Origin: Ophioderma brevispina
Taxonomy: Eukaryota; Echinodermata; Ophiuroidea; Amphilepidida; Ophiodermatidae
Length of the DNA stretch: 64,000 nucleotides
Reading direction: 5' to 3'
Assembly: GCA_023653785.1 (NCBI GenBank)
Contig: JAMKCH010044175.1
Location: 50,095-114,094 of the forward strand
Shown in pieces: positions 24,227 through 35,780 of the stretch (its first letter is position 1; every line of letters starts with the position of its first letter). The position numbers and the translations under genes are program-made. A model generated the notes under the pieces. The model saw only the letters and a program-made list of their open reading frames with translations. It was not told where the DNA came from and did not search any database.

Positions 24227-24420
24227 GCGAGTTGCGAGTTACGAGTTGCGAGTGCGAGTTGCGAGTTACGAGTTGCAAGTGCGATTTGCGAGTTGCAAGT
24301 TGCGAGTACGAGTTGCTAGTTGCGAGTTCCTGAATGTGAGTTGCGAGTTCATGACTGCGAGTTGGATTTTGCGAGTTGAAATATGCGAGTTGCGAGTTCC
24401 TCGCATTTGCGAGTTGCAAA
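24227..24420 (+). repeat. GCGAGTT heptamer minisatellite
   Basis: About 190 bp of imperfect (TTGCGAG)n with variants TTACGAG and TTGCAAG. Frames across it read as low-complexity peptides in several phases. A complementary-strand array of the same unit lies at 30855-31103. Confidence 0.85.
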
Positions 24421-24453
24421 TATGTAAAGCTTTATTTCTATTTTTTGTTTTAC

Positions 24454-24811
24454 TACTCTCAAAATGTAAACGAGTGAAAATTTTACTCCCAAAAAGAATG
24501 GAACTCTTGTAAATCACTCCAATATGAGTTTGTTCTTAAAAAGTGTGAATTTCCACTCAAAAAGAGTAAAAATCACTCCAAAAAGAGTGAATTTCCACTC
24601 ATTTCGTGTTATCCTTCGTTTAACTTCTCAAAAGGTGTTGTCCTTCATTTAACTCCTCAAACGAGTGGAAATCCACCTTTTTTGGAGTGATTTTCACTCT
24701 TTTTGAGTAAAAATTTGTTCTTTTTAAGTACAAACCACTCACTTTGGAGAGATTTACAAGAGTTTCACTCTTTTGGGAGTGAAATTTTCACTTGTTTACA
24801 TTTCGAGAGTA
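24454..24811. mobile_element. Foldback MITE with about 130-bp arms
   Basis: TACTCTCAAAATGTAAACGAG at the left reverse-complements CTTGTTTACATTTCGAGAGTA at the right, and pairing continues inward to about 24590 and 24670 (for example AAAAGAGTGAA...). The arms are built from ACTCNNAAAAAGAGT-type short palindromes. The ends abut TA on both sides, which would fit a Tc1/mariner-type target, but TA could equally be element sequence. Confidence 0.65.
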
Positions 24812-25463
24812 TGAAGATTTAGCTTATACAATAATACCAAAGGAACCGGTTGCTTGTTTGATAATGGTCATATTCATTTGTTACATTTTTTGCCTTTTTC
24901 ATTTTATGTATAACTGCATAATTATACTTTTTGCACCTGGTCTGCATCATGTGCTTTATTCTCTATAACAAGATAAGGCACATGATATACAAAGTAGGTG
25001 TGAAGGATAAAATGTACTGATGCCTACTTTTAAGTGCATGTATCTTTCATAATCATGCAAAACTTTGTAGTTCACTAATTTGACGATCAGGCCTGTGGTC
25101 AAAAGGTATTGAGATTTGTGATATTTTACAACATCAAATCTTGCCATCTTTTTTACTCCTTTGTCCTACAAGGTACATACCCTGATTTAACCATAACCCT
25201 GCCCAAGTAATATGTGTACTCCCAATCCTAACCTTAATTTTTTTAAGAGTGCCCCCAATTTTCAAAATGTGTGATTTTTGCACAGTTGTGTTTATAATTG
25301 TCTAGTAAGCTATACCTGCGAGTATTAAAAAAATGTGTATTTGTCATAGTGCCACCTAATGCAAATGACCTCTAATACTTGACTTGCCTGAACTGAAAGA
25401 ATGTTTTTTTTTTATACCTATACGTGTAGGAAGCTGAAATGAGCCTTTTTGTGTCGGCGGCCT
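24812..25463. other. Unassigned sequence
   Basis: No recognised coding or repeat features. A 63-aa minus frame has no motif. Confidence 0.35.
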
Positions 25464-25832
25464 TTAAGGCTGACTCAGAGATTTCCCGATGAGGGCGCAC
25501 TCAATTTTCAAACATATCGTGTTTTTGCATATACATAATGCTTCTCCATATAATAATCACTGTGTGAAATAACTAAGCTCAAATCAAAGTCCTTCATACA
25601 GAAAATCACAACTTTGTTATAAAATTGCGGATCCAGAAATTTTGTTATACACGGTATCCTATGGCACTCTTATACTGTGCATAAATGTTTACTGCATGAA
25701 AACGAAAGCTCAGATTAATCCCTAACTTTGGAATTAAGCATTTTACATTAATTACTATCTTTATTTGTAGTTGTCTATTTTTAATTTCTACACAAAAATA
25801 TTATATTTTGAAATCTCTGAGTCAGTGTTCAA
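25464..25832 (+). mobile_element. TTAA-target MITE (AAGGCTGACTC family), most complete copy
   Basis: Left TTAAGGCTGACTCAGAGATTTC; right end GAAATCTCTGAGTCAGTGTTCAA. The inverted termini share TGACTCAGAGATTTC (15 bp). The left edge is TTAA and the right edge TTCAA, a decayed match. The body matches 21152-21445. The other copies in this window lack this right terminus. Confidence 0.7.
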
Positions 25833-25849
25833 GGCAGGAAGACACATAG

Positions 25850-26250
25850 GGATCACTTTGTCCACTGTTGTTGCTGTCTGTTGATGTCTGTTGTTGTTGT
25901 GAAAAGGGGTTAACATTTCTCTCTAATATTCACATACTTCGATGGATTTAAACCAAACTTGAATCATAGATGCAACATGGGATCCCTCATTTGCTGATGA
26001 GGTCAAAGGTCACATACCAAGGTCAAAGGTCATTAAGGTCAAGTTGTAAGTTTGGCTGAAAATGTAAAATTGACTTCAATTGGCAAGTTGAAATTCAATT
26101 GGAACCAAACTTGAGTCATAGGTGTTGCTTTGGATCCTTATTTATTGATGAGGTCAAAGGTCACATGCCAAGGTCAAATGTCATATAAGGCCCATCATTA
26201 CAAACCGCAATGGCAGACGACACATGCGGTCCGAGGACCGATGTATTTTT
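25850..26250 (-). repeat. Dispersed DR1-bearing repeat
   Basis: The reverse complement matches the starts of the 5.1-kb units (AATACATCGGTCCTCGGA, TTGACC..., CTATGANTCAAGTTTGGTT). Perfect AGGTCAAAGGTCA sites lie at 26000-26012, 26020-26032 and 26151-26163. CTGTTGTTGNTGTCTGTTG triplet-like text lies at 25868-25900. Full element boundaries were not found. Confidence 0.55.
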
Positions 26251-27015
26251 TCCCTTGGGCTAAATGAAGCTCCTGTATATTATATAGTGATAATTTTGTG
26301 TGCAAATATATATATTTGTATTCTTTCAAGTGTTACAGCCCCCAAGAATTAGCAATGATTTCACTTTGAGTAAGACTAAGTCATAAATGAGCACATAAAA
26401 TATTGTAAATTAGTCTAAGTAATACAATATGGGATATACCTGGTTTGTGTGCATAGATGGAGTGTGCAAAACAATTAGAATTCAACAGAAAACCGGAGAA
26501 GCGTCTAGAACCTTAGTGATTTCATTAGAAGGCAAGGGAAAATTCTGGATGAAGGATAGATGGCGCCCTGCTGCATTGAACTGTTGTGCTCATAGGTGAT
26601 GGACATGAACTGATATAGGCGGCGACCTACTGTATCTACAGGCAGATATGCTGTGTGCATGAGGTGATGGACTTATGATGTAATGGACTATATTTAGCAC
26701 ATGACTCATATAGAGAGGACCAGATCCTTCTAGTATTGTTTGAGAGGATATATAAAGCTCTGGTGAGAGAAGATGAGTCAGAGTATCACAACATCCAAGG
26801 AGAGTTTAATACCATCGTGCTCTAAGTTATTAGCAGAGTTTCCAAGTTGACAGTGACAGTAATCACAGTCTAGTACTAATCTCCCATATAGTGGACATTG
26901 TCATAGTAGTCTCAGCTCCAGCAGTTTCGACCGATTGTGTAGCCGGGTTCGGTTTCCGTATTACGTGGCCTCAGAGTTATCCAAGGATAAACAAGCTACA
27001 GCACTTTTCGACTTC
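26251..27015. other. Unassigned; possible LTR-like sequence
   Basis: GGATATATAAAGCTC (about 26748) looks like a TATA box, followed about 30 bp on by GATGAGTCAGAG. With the 55-bp direct repeat downstream this could be a decayed LTR or leader, but no TG...CA pair, primer-binding site or coding partner was found. Confidence 0.25.
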
Positions 27016-27655
27016 ATATTTAGTCGACCTCCGAGCTTCGGGAGTCATTAGGAGCTGGTTTTCTTCAGTAAGGACAAGACACAAAATAGAAATGACTCTG
27101 TTGGTATTAAAATCTTCAGAATTCTATGTGGATACTGGGGGCTTACATGACATAATACATTCTCATCTAATTAGTGCTCCATATATCTTATCCCAGCAAA
27201 CTATGAACCTCACTATGTCGGAGAGTGTTACAAGCTGAGAAGGAAGAACCAGATAAATGGAAAACATTCAACAGCCTAAAAATCAGGGAATATTCTTTAC
27301 CTGCGTAGTTAAGTTCCTCTTTCAGGCCCAGTTGAATTCCGTCTGCAGTGGACATGACCCGTGTTTAACCTGGGCTCATATTTCGATGCAGCTAAAGCCA
27401 CTGATCCGTGAGCTAAACTTGTGAATTTCTTTGTTTCTAGACAGCTGCATCAATTTTTCTCATAATATATTCGTTTGGTTATTTAGCACGAAGCATTTAA
27501 GTAAGAAGTATTTTGTGTTAATGACATCAATTTTGAAATCATGTTATTCTAAACACAATTAGTTACTTCTATAAAGACAAAAGAATCTTTATATTAGTAT
27601 TTATTCGACCTCCGAGCTTCGGGAGTCATTGGGAGCTGGCTTTCTTCAGTAGGAC
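27016..27655 (+). repeat. 55-bp direct repeat flanking a 0.53-kb insert
   Basis: TCGACCTCCGAGCTTCGGGA...CAGTAAGGACAAG (27023-27067) recurs at 27606-27653 with a few changes. The intervening 27067-27590 segment occurs again at 31338-31868 without these flanks, so the intervening DNA appears to be an insertion accompanied by duplication of the flank, or a tandem duplication spanning it. Confidence 0.6.
27067..27590 (+). repeat. 0.53-kb dispersed repeat, copy 1
   Basis: Collinear with 31338-31868. Shared landmarks are GTTGGTATTAAAAT, CTTATCCCAGCAAA, CTTTCAGGCCCA, GATGCAGCTAAA, ACAGCTGCATCAAT and TTTAGCACGAAGCA. The 115-aa frame 26891-27238 crosses its left edge and is not conserved in the second copy. 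Confidence 0.75.
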
Positions 27656-28143
27656 AAGTCGTCCGTGGACAATGTCCCGCTATTGGAACTTGAAATTTTG
27701 CGCTGGAATATTCTCCAGGATCTTTGCAAGTTCTCACCTTTATGTACTTGCTGCAGCCGCTCCGGGCAACACACCAGGTAGAATTTTAGTGTTTCATTAA
27801 TTAACACTTTTTATAGATTGATCTTTGATTATTGAAACCTAATTGATGTTTGAATGAAGAGTGATTTAAAACACACCATTGAAATAAATACTTTTGTTTA
27901 AATTTGTAATCAAGTTCACAGTGTTTTCCTCGTTTATTCAGGATTTTGATCCGTGTGTTTTTTTGAGTGGTTGTTGTTCTTGGTCAAGGTACCGTAACAA
28001 AATGTTTTTACTCATTTCAGAACACAATTCAACAACCTACTAACTTAACTCTAACCCTAATTAAAATTAAAGGAATACATGTTTGGATGCCTAAAATAAG
28101 CATCCTTCACTTTTTCCTCAGCTTTCAGAATCATAAACCATTG
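27656..28143. other. Unassigned sequence
   Basis: Continues from the second 55-bp repeat. A CCAGGTAGAA donor-like string at about 27775 is the only signal seen, and no exon could be supported. Confidence 0.3.
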
Positions 28144-28146
28144 ATA

Positions 28147-29617
28147 TAGGTTCGTGGCCCGATGGAGGGAAACGGGTTCCCGTGGCCTTGCGTGTTTATT
28201 TTCTAATTGTATTGTTCCAATATACATTAACCACTTTTCAAAAAATCGATGGTGCCAATTTTCTGAGCATTTAGAATATATTATTTATGCAATTAATATG
28301 ACTTAATTGAACCAACGAGAAAACGCTCATGTACCATGAAGGTTTCACTGAAAAGGTCGAATATATTCCTTTGACCATTACAAACTCTTATCTGGCGTTT
28401 CCACCTTGTTAGCGTCTTCAAATTGAAGATAGCGGCCAAAACGGGCGCATTTGAAGATAAAACCTTAAAATTACCATATTAAATGTAATATATTTGGTTA
28501 TACCATCCAAAATTGTATACTAAAGTGTAAGATTATTTCTTTGACCATTAGAAACTCATGTCTGTCGTTTCCGTTTTGATAACAATGGAGAAATCCCAAT
28601 ACGTTTGCCGTTTCAGACTTTTCAAAATAGCTACAAATTACCATATGTCTGTATTATATTTAGTTATGTATCATCCAGAAATTATTGTAAAGCTATAAAT
28701 TGGGGTATGAGACATGTTTTTATCACCAGATAAAAATATTAATATTACTTTATTTGTTATCAGTCTTAAATTTCAAGATGTTGGTCAAGTGAAAACAGGT
28801 ACATGGCAATTTGGTAGATTTAAAGAACTTAAACGGAAGGAATATTGCCATAATTTTTCATTTGAAGTATGTTAAAAAACCAAAATATACTAGACATGAG
28901 TTTCTAATTGATTATATTGTTTCAAGATTATATTGTTTCATATTAAGATTTCTGGATAATATAACTAAATATATCCAGATGGTAAATTGTAGATTTTAAC
29001 GAAATTTGAAGACGTCCATATTGGCTGCGATCTTGGAATTAAGGCAAGATGATATTAAATATATGCCTGACAATAGTTGACGATGCCTTTAAAATAAAAT
29101 TACATGGTTTCTTCCACACATTTATTATATCTAGTCAAAGTGTGAATTTATTCACAAATTTTGCCATTTTGATGGAACTTTTAGAGACATTTTAGTACCC
29201 ATCCTGGATCTGAAGCAAGCTAATGCTTGATAAGAGCTTCTGATTACTCGTAAAAATATATGTGTGTTTTTTCCTCATATTAATGATGATTTTGGCCCAA
29301 AAAGCCGCATTTTTTAATATTTTCCATTTTTGGACGCCATCTTGAGTATTGCTGGAATGCTGCAAGTTTTCATTGTTTTTAACATTTTAACTGTAGAATG
29401 ATAAAAGGAAGTTATAAACGGTAGATTTGATTGTGTACTGGTGTATTTAATTTTTGAAATATGACGTCATACTTAATTTGCATGTAAAATGGTGAACACA
29501 CACTCGAAAAAATTGGCACCATCATTAGTAGTCCAATCATATCATAATTAACAAGTTCCCGCAGAGAACGGAAAATAAACATTCAAAGCCCACAAGAACA
29601 CACATGGCCACCGACTA
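28147..29617. mobile_element. TAGT...ACTA-type TIR element, 1.47 kb
   Basis: The left end TAGGTTCGTGGCCCGATGG and the reverse-complemented right end TAGTCGGTGGCCATGTG form TIRs that continue about 130 bp (both arms share GTGTTTATTTTC and GATGGTGCCAATTTT). The element is flanked by ATA at 28144-28146 and 29618-29620. Inside are direct sub-repeats of about 165 bp (GACCATTANAAACTC at 28372 and 28538) and motifs related to GCGGCCAAAA. It is non-coding. Grouped with 36918-37754, 42467-43890 and 45166-49782. Confidence 0.6.
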
Positions 29618-29620
29618 ATA

Positions 29621-30145
29621 ACCTGGATACAGCTGTATGTTCCTATGTTTGATCTCACATCCATGGGCATGTAACCTAACAGTATGTCTTTATAAATGCA
29701 AGAGATAAGAATTCGTTATGGACAGTCCATTTAATTGCGGTCAGCTAACTGTGATAATGAACAAGACATTTACATCCATGCAATCTTGAAGCCAATCCAA
29801 TGCATCTTTCCACTAAGTTACATTATGTATGTGTCTCTATGATGTCTCTTTCAATAACTATGAGAGCTTTTGGGGGCAGACACCTTTTTCACCCAGTGAT
29901 CTCAGCACATTCACATTCTCTTAAAAATTTGTGTCAGAAAATAATTTCAGCACCAACAATTTGTTAGGGTTGGATTATGAGGTACTAGTAAGATGAGTCA
30001 ATGACACACCAGGATATTGTTGAAATTGTAGTGAAATGCTGATATTGATGAATGAAACATGAAGAACAAATTTTCCAAATAGGTGTTTCCGAAATATTTC
30101 ACCAAATGTGCTTTCAGTTTCTCTACTAAGCATTTGTAGAATGTA
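29621..30145. other. Unassigned sequence
   Basis: No supported features. Two overlapping minus frames extend into the adjacent MITE. Confidence 0.35.
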
Positions 30146-30149
30146 CCGG

Positions 30150-30317
30150 TTTGAAAGCAGATATAGTCCGGTAGGAGCCATAGTCCGGGCTCCATAGACG
30201 ATAACGGAATAAAGCGTGAAACTAATGTTGCGTAGAGAGTCAACTGAATCGATCGCCCTATTGTTCACCATTTGTTCACCGACTAGAGTACGGGTCCGGA
30301 TAATGGTTACTTCTACA
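30150..30317 (-). mobile_element. Ginger1-like MITE, minus orientation
   Basis: 168 bp with TTTGAAAGCAGATATAGTCCGG at the left and TGGTTACTTCTACA at the right, flanked by CCGG at 30146-30149 and 30318-30321. It matches the third array copy best (the reverse complement carries CCATTGTCC-like text). Confidence 0.75.
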
Positions 30318-30321
30318 CCGG

Positions 30322-30854
30322 GACTGATTTGGCAGTGTAGAAAATGGAGTAAAATAAATAACCAGATAAATAACTTTTGAGAAAAATACAAATCCCCCTA
30401 CCCCATTAGATTATTTTGGGGAAAGTTTGATCTTTACTACAGTCAAGTTAAGACGACATGGTGTCAGGGTATGTTATTTTATAGTCATTTTCCTAAGCTT
30501 GTCCCTTAACTCGTCTCGATCCACACCTCAACTCCTGTTTATTGCACTGTGATTATGTGTGTACTAATGAGCATATGCAGGTTTTTGTTGGGTGTGTGTT
30601 AGAAACAACACATTTCTTGTATTCTAGTTAAACAGTCTACTCTCAGTCACACCACACACTAGCGCCTGCAGAAAGGGTTATCATAACATAAACTAGGCCT
30701 TTGTTTAGGACCACAATAGTCATAAGGTATTGCAACTACAATGATCGAAACTGATATCTGATACCAACCTTTAAACTGTATGCTGTATGATGAAAAATCA
30801 TTAAGGGGAAATGAGGAGGAACCTTTAATCGGCTTTTAAAATGAATGAAGAAAG
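30322..30854. other. Unassigned sequence
   Basis: No frame or repeat was recognised between the MITE and the heptamer array. Confidence 0.35.
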
Positions 30855-31103
30855 CAACTCGCAAATATTAGGAACTCGCAACTCGAAGTAACAAACTCGC
30901 AAATTTCAAATCGCCAATCCAACTGCAACTCGCATTCAGGAACTCGCAACTCAGAACTCGCAAAATCAATCGCAAAATTCAACTCGCAAACTCGACATTT
31001 TAAACTAACAACTACGCATTCAGGAACTCGCAACTAGTACTCGCCCCCAACTCGGAACTCGCAACCGCCAACTCGCAGCTCGCAACCGCGACTCGCCAAC
31101 TCG
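30855..31103 (-). repeat. AACTCGC heptamer minisatellite (inverted partner)
   Basis: About 250 bp of imperfect (AACTCGC)n, the reverse complement of the 24227-24420 array. It is more diverged, with interruptions such as TTTCAAATCGCC and TATTAGG. The 65-aa minus frame lies within it. Confidence 0.8.
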
Positions 31104-31337
31104 ACAGATTCTCCAAAACCCTTTTTTGACCGCGAGCATTTTTCTTCCCTCAGACAAAACAATACTACTAGTATTGTACTAGCATAATTATACACTAAAT
31201 TTCGATTCTATAAAAGAAATATCAGGTCATGGAAAACACAGAAAATGGCCATATTTATGTACTTTACATGGACACGTTCTATAAAGTTATTTCACTTGAG
31301 TCCTGTTCAAGCTGTTATATGGGGAACAAGAACCCTG

Positions 31338-31868
31338 GGAACAAGACACAAAAATAGGAAATGAATCTGTTGGTATTAAAATATTCAGAATTATGTGGGA
31401 ATATGGGAGCTTACATGACATAAATACATTTTCATTCTAATATGCTCCATTATATCTTATCCCAGCAAAAATATGAACATACACTGTCTGAGAGTATTAA
31501 AAGCTAGAAGGAAGAAAAGATAAATTGAAAACATTTCACAGACTAAAAAATAAGAAATAATATTCTTACTTGGAGTGTTAATATTCTTTCAGGCCCATTT
31601 GAATGCGAGTCTGCGTGGAAATGGAACCGTGTTAACCTAGGAGCTCAATATTTAGATGCAGCTAAAACCACTGATCTTGAGCTAAACTGTGATTTCTGGG
31701 TTTCTAGAAAACAGCTGCATCAATTATTTCTCATTAATATAATTCGTGTTTTATTTAGCACGAAGCAATTTAAGTAAGAAGTATTTGTTGTTAAAATGAA
31801 CTATCATGTTAGAATCATGTTATTCTATACACAATTAGTTAGTTACTTCTATAAGAAAAAAGATCTTT
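31338..31868 (+). repeat. 0.53-kb dispersed repeat, copy 2
   Basis: Collinear with 27067-27590 but with many single-base insertions. An AATAAA signal (CTCAATAAAGAG) follows at about 31880. It lacks the 55-bp flanking repeats of copy 1. Confidence 0.75.
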
Positions 31869-32338
31869 ATAATTATAAAACTCAATAAAGAGTATCCGTT
31901 TGGACTATAAGCTACTATACCAGGATTGCTGGCTCAAAGAGTAAAAACCGGCAACGTTAACCGTTATGAGAAGCGCGGTTGAGGTAAAATAAGCTCAAAT
32001 TGCACACAACCTAACTGCATACTTGCATGTGCACTGGAAACTTTAGAGGGTTGAGTATCGAAATATGCTATTATATGATAAAATACATTTTATTAACATT
32101 CTAAAGTTCGATGTAAGTATAATGGGTAATCATATTCATGGACATAATTCATAGGAAACCAGTAGTAGACTTGAGTAGCTTCATGTACAGAGCTGTGACT
32201 ACATAGGTCAGACATGATTCTTATTTAATAGTCTTCGATATAACAAATGTTTGTTATTTGGTTTCTTACACTATATTTTGCTTTTCTGTTATACACTCAC
32301 TTAACTTCAACGATATGTTTAGATTGTCAACCCCCCCC
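31869..32338. other. Unassigned sequence
   Basis: Nothing recognised. Confidence 0.3.
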
Positions 32339-32717
32339 CACCCGGGGGGGGCACTCCATCTTGGAAAGCCAAGGCTGTTAAGACCCCCTTTTCAGCATCG
32401 TGGTCACCCAAAGACCCCATATTTTGTGAAAGTTTTACCAACTGTCACCCAAAGGGACACCTATTTTTGCGAGACTTTGAAAAGGTCACCCGACGGAAAC
32501 CTTATTTTTTTTTCGAACTTTTGCAAAAAATCCACCCAAAGACCCCATTTTCTCGAACATTTGTCAATTGTCACTCTGAAAGCCTCTATTTTGGGGCTAT
32601 TTGGCTGTCTCTCACCCAAAGACCCCCCATTTTTCAGTCCGATGTCACCGAATGCCCCAGGATTTGGAAGCGCAAGCCTTAAACCATATCCATTTCATAG
32701 ATGAGTCCCCCCCGGTG
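32339..32717. mobile_element. C/G-rich MITE with CACCCAAAGACCCC subrepeats
   Basis: The left end CACCCGGGGGGGGCACTCC and reverse-complemented right end CACCGGGGGGGGACTCAT form TIRs. The interior repeats (T)CACCCAAAGACCCC or close variants about six times at roughly 50-bp spacing. The 148-aa and 71-aa plus frames are products of this repeat. The target duplication was not resolved because the left flank is a C-run. Confidence 0.65.
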
Positions 32718-35379
32718 TGTTAACCATATTAACGGGGATCAAACAATTTCGGCGCACTATTAAATTTCCACACAAAAGAATAGTATTTAGGCCTATATTG
32801 TAAATATGAAATATAACATATAAAAAAATAACGGTCAATTGATTTTTTTACATTTTATTTCAGAATTTTGGAATATGTACAAGCTGATGATCTGAACCTG
32901 TAGAAGCACCTGACATAGCACCTCCGTGAGACACCCTCCGTGACATGACACCATCCGCTGACCCCCACCCCAATCAGATTTGGTAACCAACGATTCGTTC
33001 ACGGCATTGAGCTACGAATGATATGCAGTCACCACACCTCAAGACAGATCAAATGATACCACCACCACCACCCCAGCCCACTACAGTGAACGAAACTGAC
33101 ATTCAGATGGTGAGCTATTGTGTAACTAACGATTATCATTGTAGCTGAGCTGATAATGCAGCCAACACGCCTCTCAATAAGAAACGTCAAACAATAGCAC
33201 AATTGAACACTAACTGTGAACGAATATCGTCGTCAGATTTTTTTTACCAAGAAATGCTTGACAAACATGATTAATAAATTTAAACAGGTTTAAAAACGGG
33301 GTTGTTTTATCATACTGTTCATCATAAATTAAAGAAACACTATAAAATACAAAGGGATGGCATGCAGACTCATTGTTGAGTGTTTGAAGTTTGTGGTTAT
33401 TGCTAGTTGCATGTAAATAAAAAAAGTATATTAATCAAATAAATTGTTCAAAAAGTCCATATTCCATATCCCCAATAGAAATTCCCTTTCAAAATAGAAT
33501 GTGTTTGATATTTACTTTATTTTTCCGAATCTGCACAAATATTTAGTTTTGTGCGTAACCAGGTCCTTTAATTATAATTAAGAAGTTTAACAATACTTGC
33601 CTGCTTTATTTCAGGATCGGTAGAAAATGTAATTAGTTTATATTGTAAGAAAGTGGCGACAATATATTAATATTGTTTTTCTTTCATAATCATCATAGTT
33701 CACTTTGTCTTACATTTTTGCAGATTCTGAACTAATGAATATAAACAATATCAAGTGTTGCCACCCTTAAAATATGCTATATTTCAAAATATTGACTTTT
33801 ATTCACCTTTGATATAACAGATTCAATGACTTATTTGTATTCATACACTCTGTTTATTTACGCAGAGATCAGTTAAGTACAAGTTTTAATAAAATTCGAA
33901 TTGATTACAATCGGACTCTTTGGCCATGGGCGCAGCCATTGCAAGACCTCCCCAGTGAGAAACACCCAATAATTCCAATACGCACACTAAAGAATAGGAC
34001 GTTCCCCCAATTCCGTGAATTTTAACATAAACTGTGGGTCGCAAATATATATATAAAAAGTACAACACATAACTGGCCATAAACAAATCTCTAAGCTTTC
34101 GATCAGAGTGCTGTGAGTTGAGTCTGTGGTCTGATTTTGTGTCTCTGGTGTGAGTTAAGTCTGTGGTGTGACTGCACAATTCACGACCTACATTTCAAAA
34201 ATGTTTACGTCCGTTAGAAAGGTTCCGAGTAGTACTCTTATAACATATGAACAAGCTTGGTAACAAAACACAAAATTGGTATAAAATTGAACTAGTTACC
34301 AGCCTCTCAGTTGCTATAGGTTATGCATGACCCCTTTTTTTCGCAAAACGAGTAGATTCTATGGCCATTTTGACTGCCAAAAATTAATCTAGCATTTTTA
34401 TGTCAAATGAATTTTTGATATGATTCCTTGGGTTTTAAATTTGCATGTAAAGTCATTGGGAAATTTCGCTAATTTTAGACATAACTTGAAAAAGCAATTT
34501 GTCAGAAACTCACACGCAGATGCTTTGTATATCCTACAAATATTCGCAAAGGAAAATTATAATAATATTATGCTGAATTGCGATGGGATTCAATTTTAAA
34601 GAAAATGTATTAATTGTTGGGTGCAAAGCCATGAATAGAAAAGCCATTAGGACAGTAGACTTGGCATGCTTTAGTAAACTGTTTGCATAATATTTAATCA
34701 ATTGTACTTGTATTGAGCCTTTCACAACAATGATACAATGGTGTTTCTGTGGAAATTGACATTTTGCCAATATGCGAACTTTATGACGTTATTAGGAAGC
34801 CATGCTAGGGAAAGAATTTGTTTTCATATCAATTGAAAGAAGAGGACAATAACTATATACTGGTATCAAAATCATAAGCACCAGGCGCTTTATAACGAAT
34901 TCCTGAGCCCAACCCCCTTGGTAATCATGTTCAGTAGGACGAGTGTTAAACAACTATTTTAAAGTGTGGGTTTTTGTACAGCTATTTAAGGCACTACTTT
35001 CTAAAGCTATGTTTATATATATAAAAAATAATAATTTGCCATCATTAACATCATCATTTATATTAATAGTATTTCATCATGTTTGAATTTGACCATTTTC
35101 TTGCATTTGATCCCAAGGTCAAATATCCCAGAGTGGTTAAGAGTGGCATGAGCCAAATAGGCCATACCTACAGTTAATACCTATTGGCTGCTTATCCCCC
35201 TTTTACAATCATGATCATAGAAATGGGCTGTTGTGAAAGGGACAATGTAGGTACTTTGTCCTTTGACAAAGTTAATTCTTTGAAATGAGTCACTTTATAT
35301 TCACTAGCCAAAGGTTGTAATTTTTCACGTGAGCCTAAAGAACCTGCCATGGGTCGAAGGATTTCTTACGGAGTTTGTA
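32718..35379. other. Unassigned AT-rich sequence
   Basis: Contains a short ACC triplet run (about 33060) and short motif-free frames (33886-34179 minus, 34534-34770 minus). No repeat partner in the window and no splice-flanked exon could be defended. Confidence 0.35.
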
Positions 35380-35780
35380 GGCCTATTTCCTGTACTGTGA
35401 TTGATCATCTAAACCTTGTTTTAGCCGGTATTTTAATATTTAGGCTAGTCTAGATGGGCCCGAGGGCCCATTTGGGGGTCTGGTAGGCCTAAGACAGCTT
35501 TTGTTCTGTCATAGGTCATTCTATATTCCTTGAGGTGTGATAGATCATTTAAACTTGATCGCCTAATATCTAGGCTAGCCTAGTTGGTCAGCAGAGTCTA
35601 GGGCGGATATTTGGTATTGTCTGGTACATGTAATGCAGCTGACAATTTGTCTGGTATTACCCATTTGTATTCCACAAATTCAACTTGTTGATTGACATTA
35701 TTTCTGACATTTTTTTCGCTCATCTAAGCTAGCCCAATTTGGGGTCCCCTTGTGGGGGGTCTGGCGGACCTTTTCCAGCG
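35380..35780 (+). repeat. Imperfect tandem repeats, about 140-180 bp period
   Basis: TGTGATNGATCATNTAAAC and TAGGCTAGNCTAG occur at about 35395-35450 and 35540-35585. A third, weaker unit lies near 35720-35775 (CATCTAAGCTAGCCCA, GGGGTCTGG). The palindromic GGGCCCGAGGGCCC lies at about 35457. Confidence 0.55.

Noticed and set aside
24227..24420. Interstitial telomeric repeat
   Set aside because: The 7-bp unit GCGAGTT does not match TTAGGG or known animal telomere variants, and a reverse array lies nearby.
26891..27238. 115-aa plus-strand frame
   Set aside because: It crosses the edge of a dispersed repeat and is broken in the second copy at 31338.
32258..32704. 148-aa plus-strand open frame
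   Set aside because: It lies inside the CACCCAAAGACCCC MITE; the peptide repeats proline-rich phrases because the DNA is a minisatellite.
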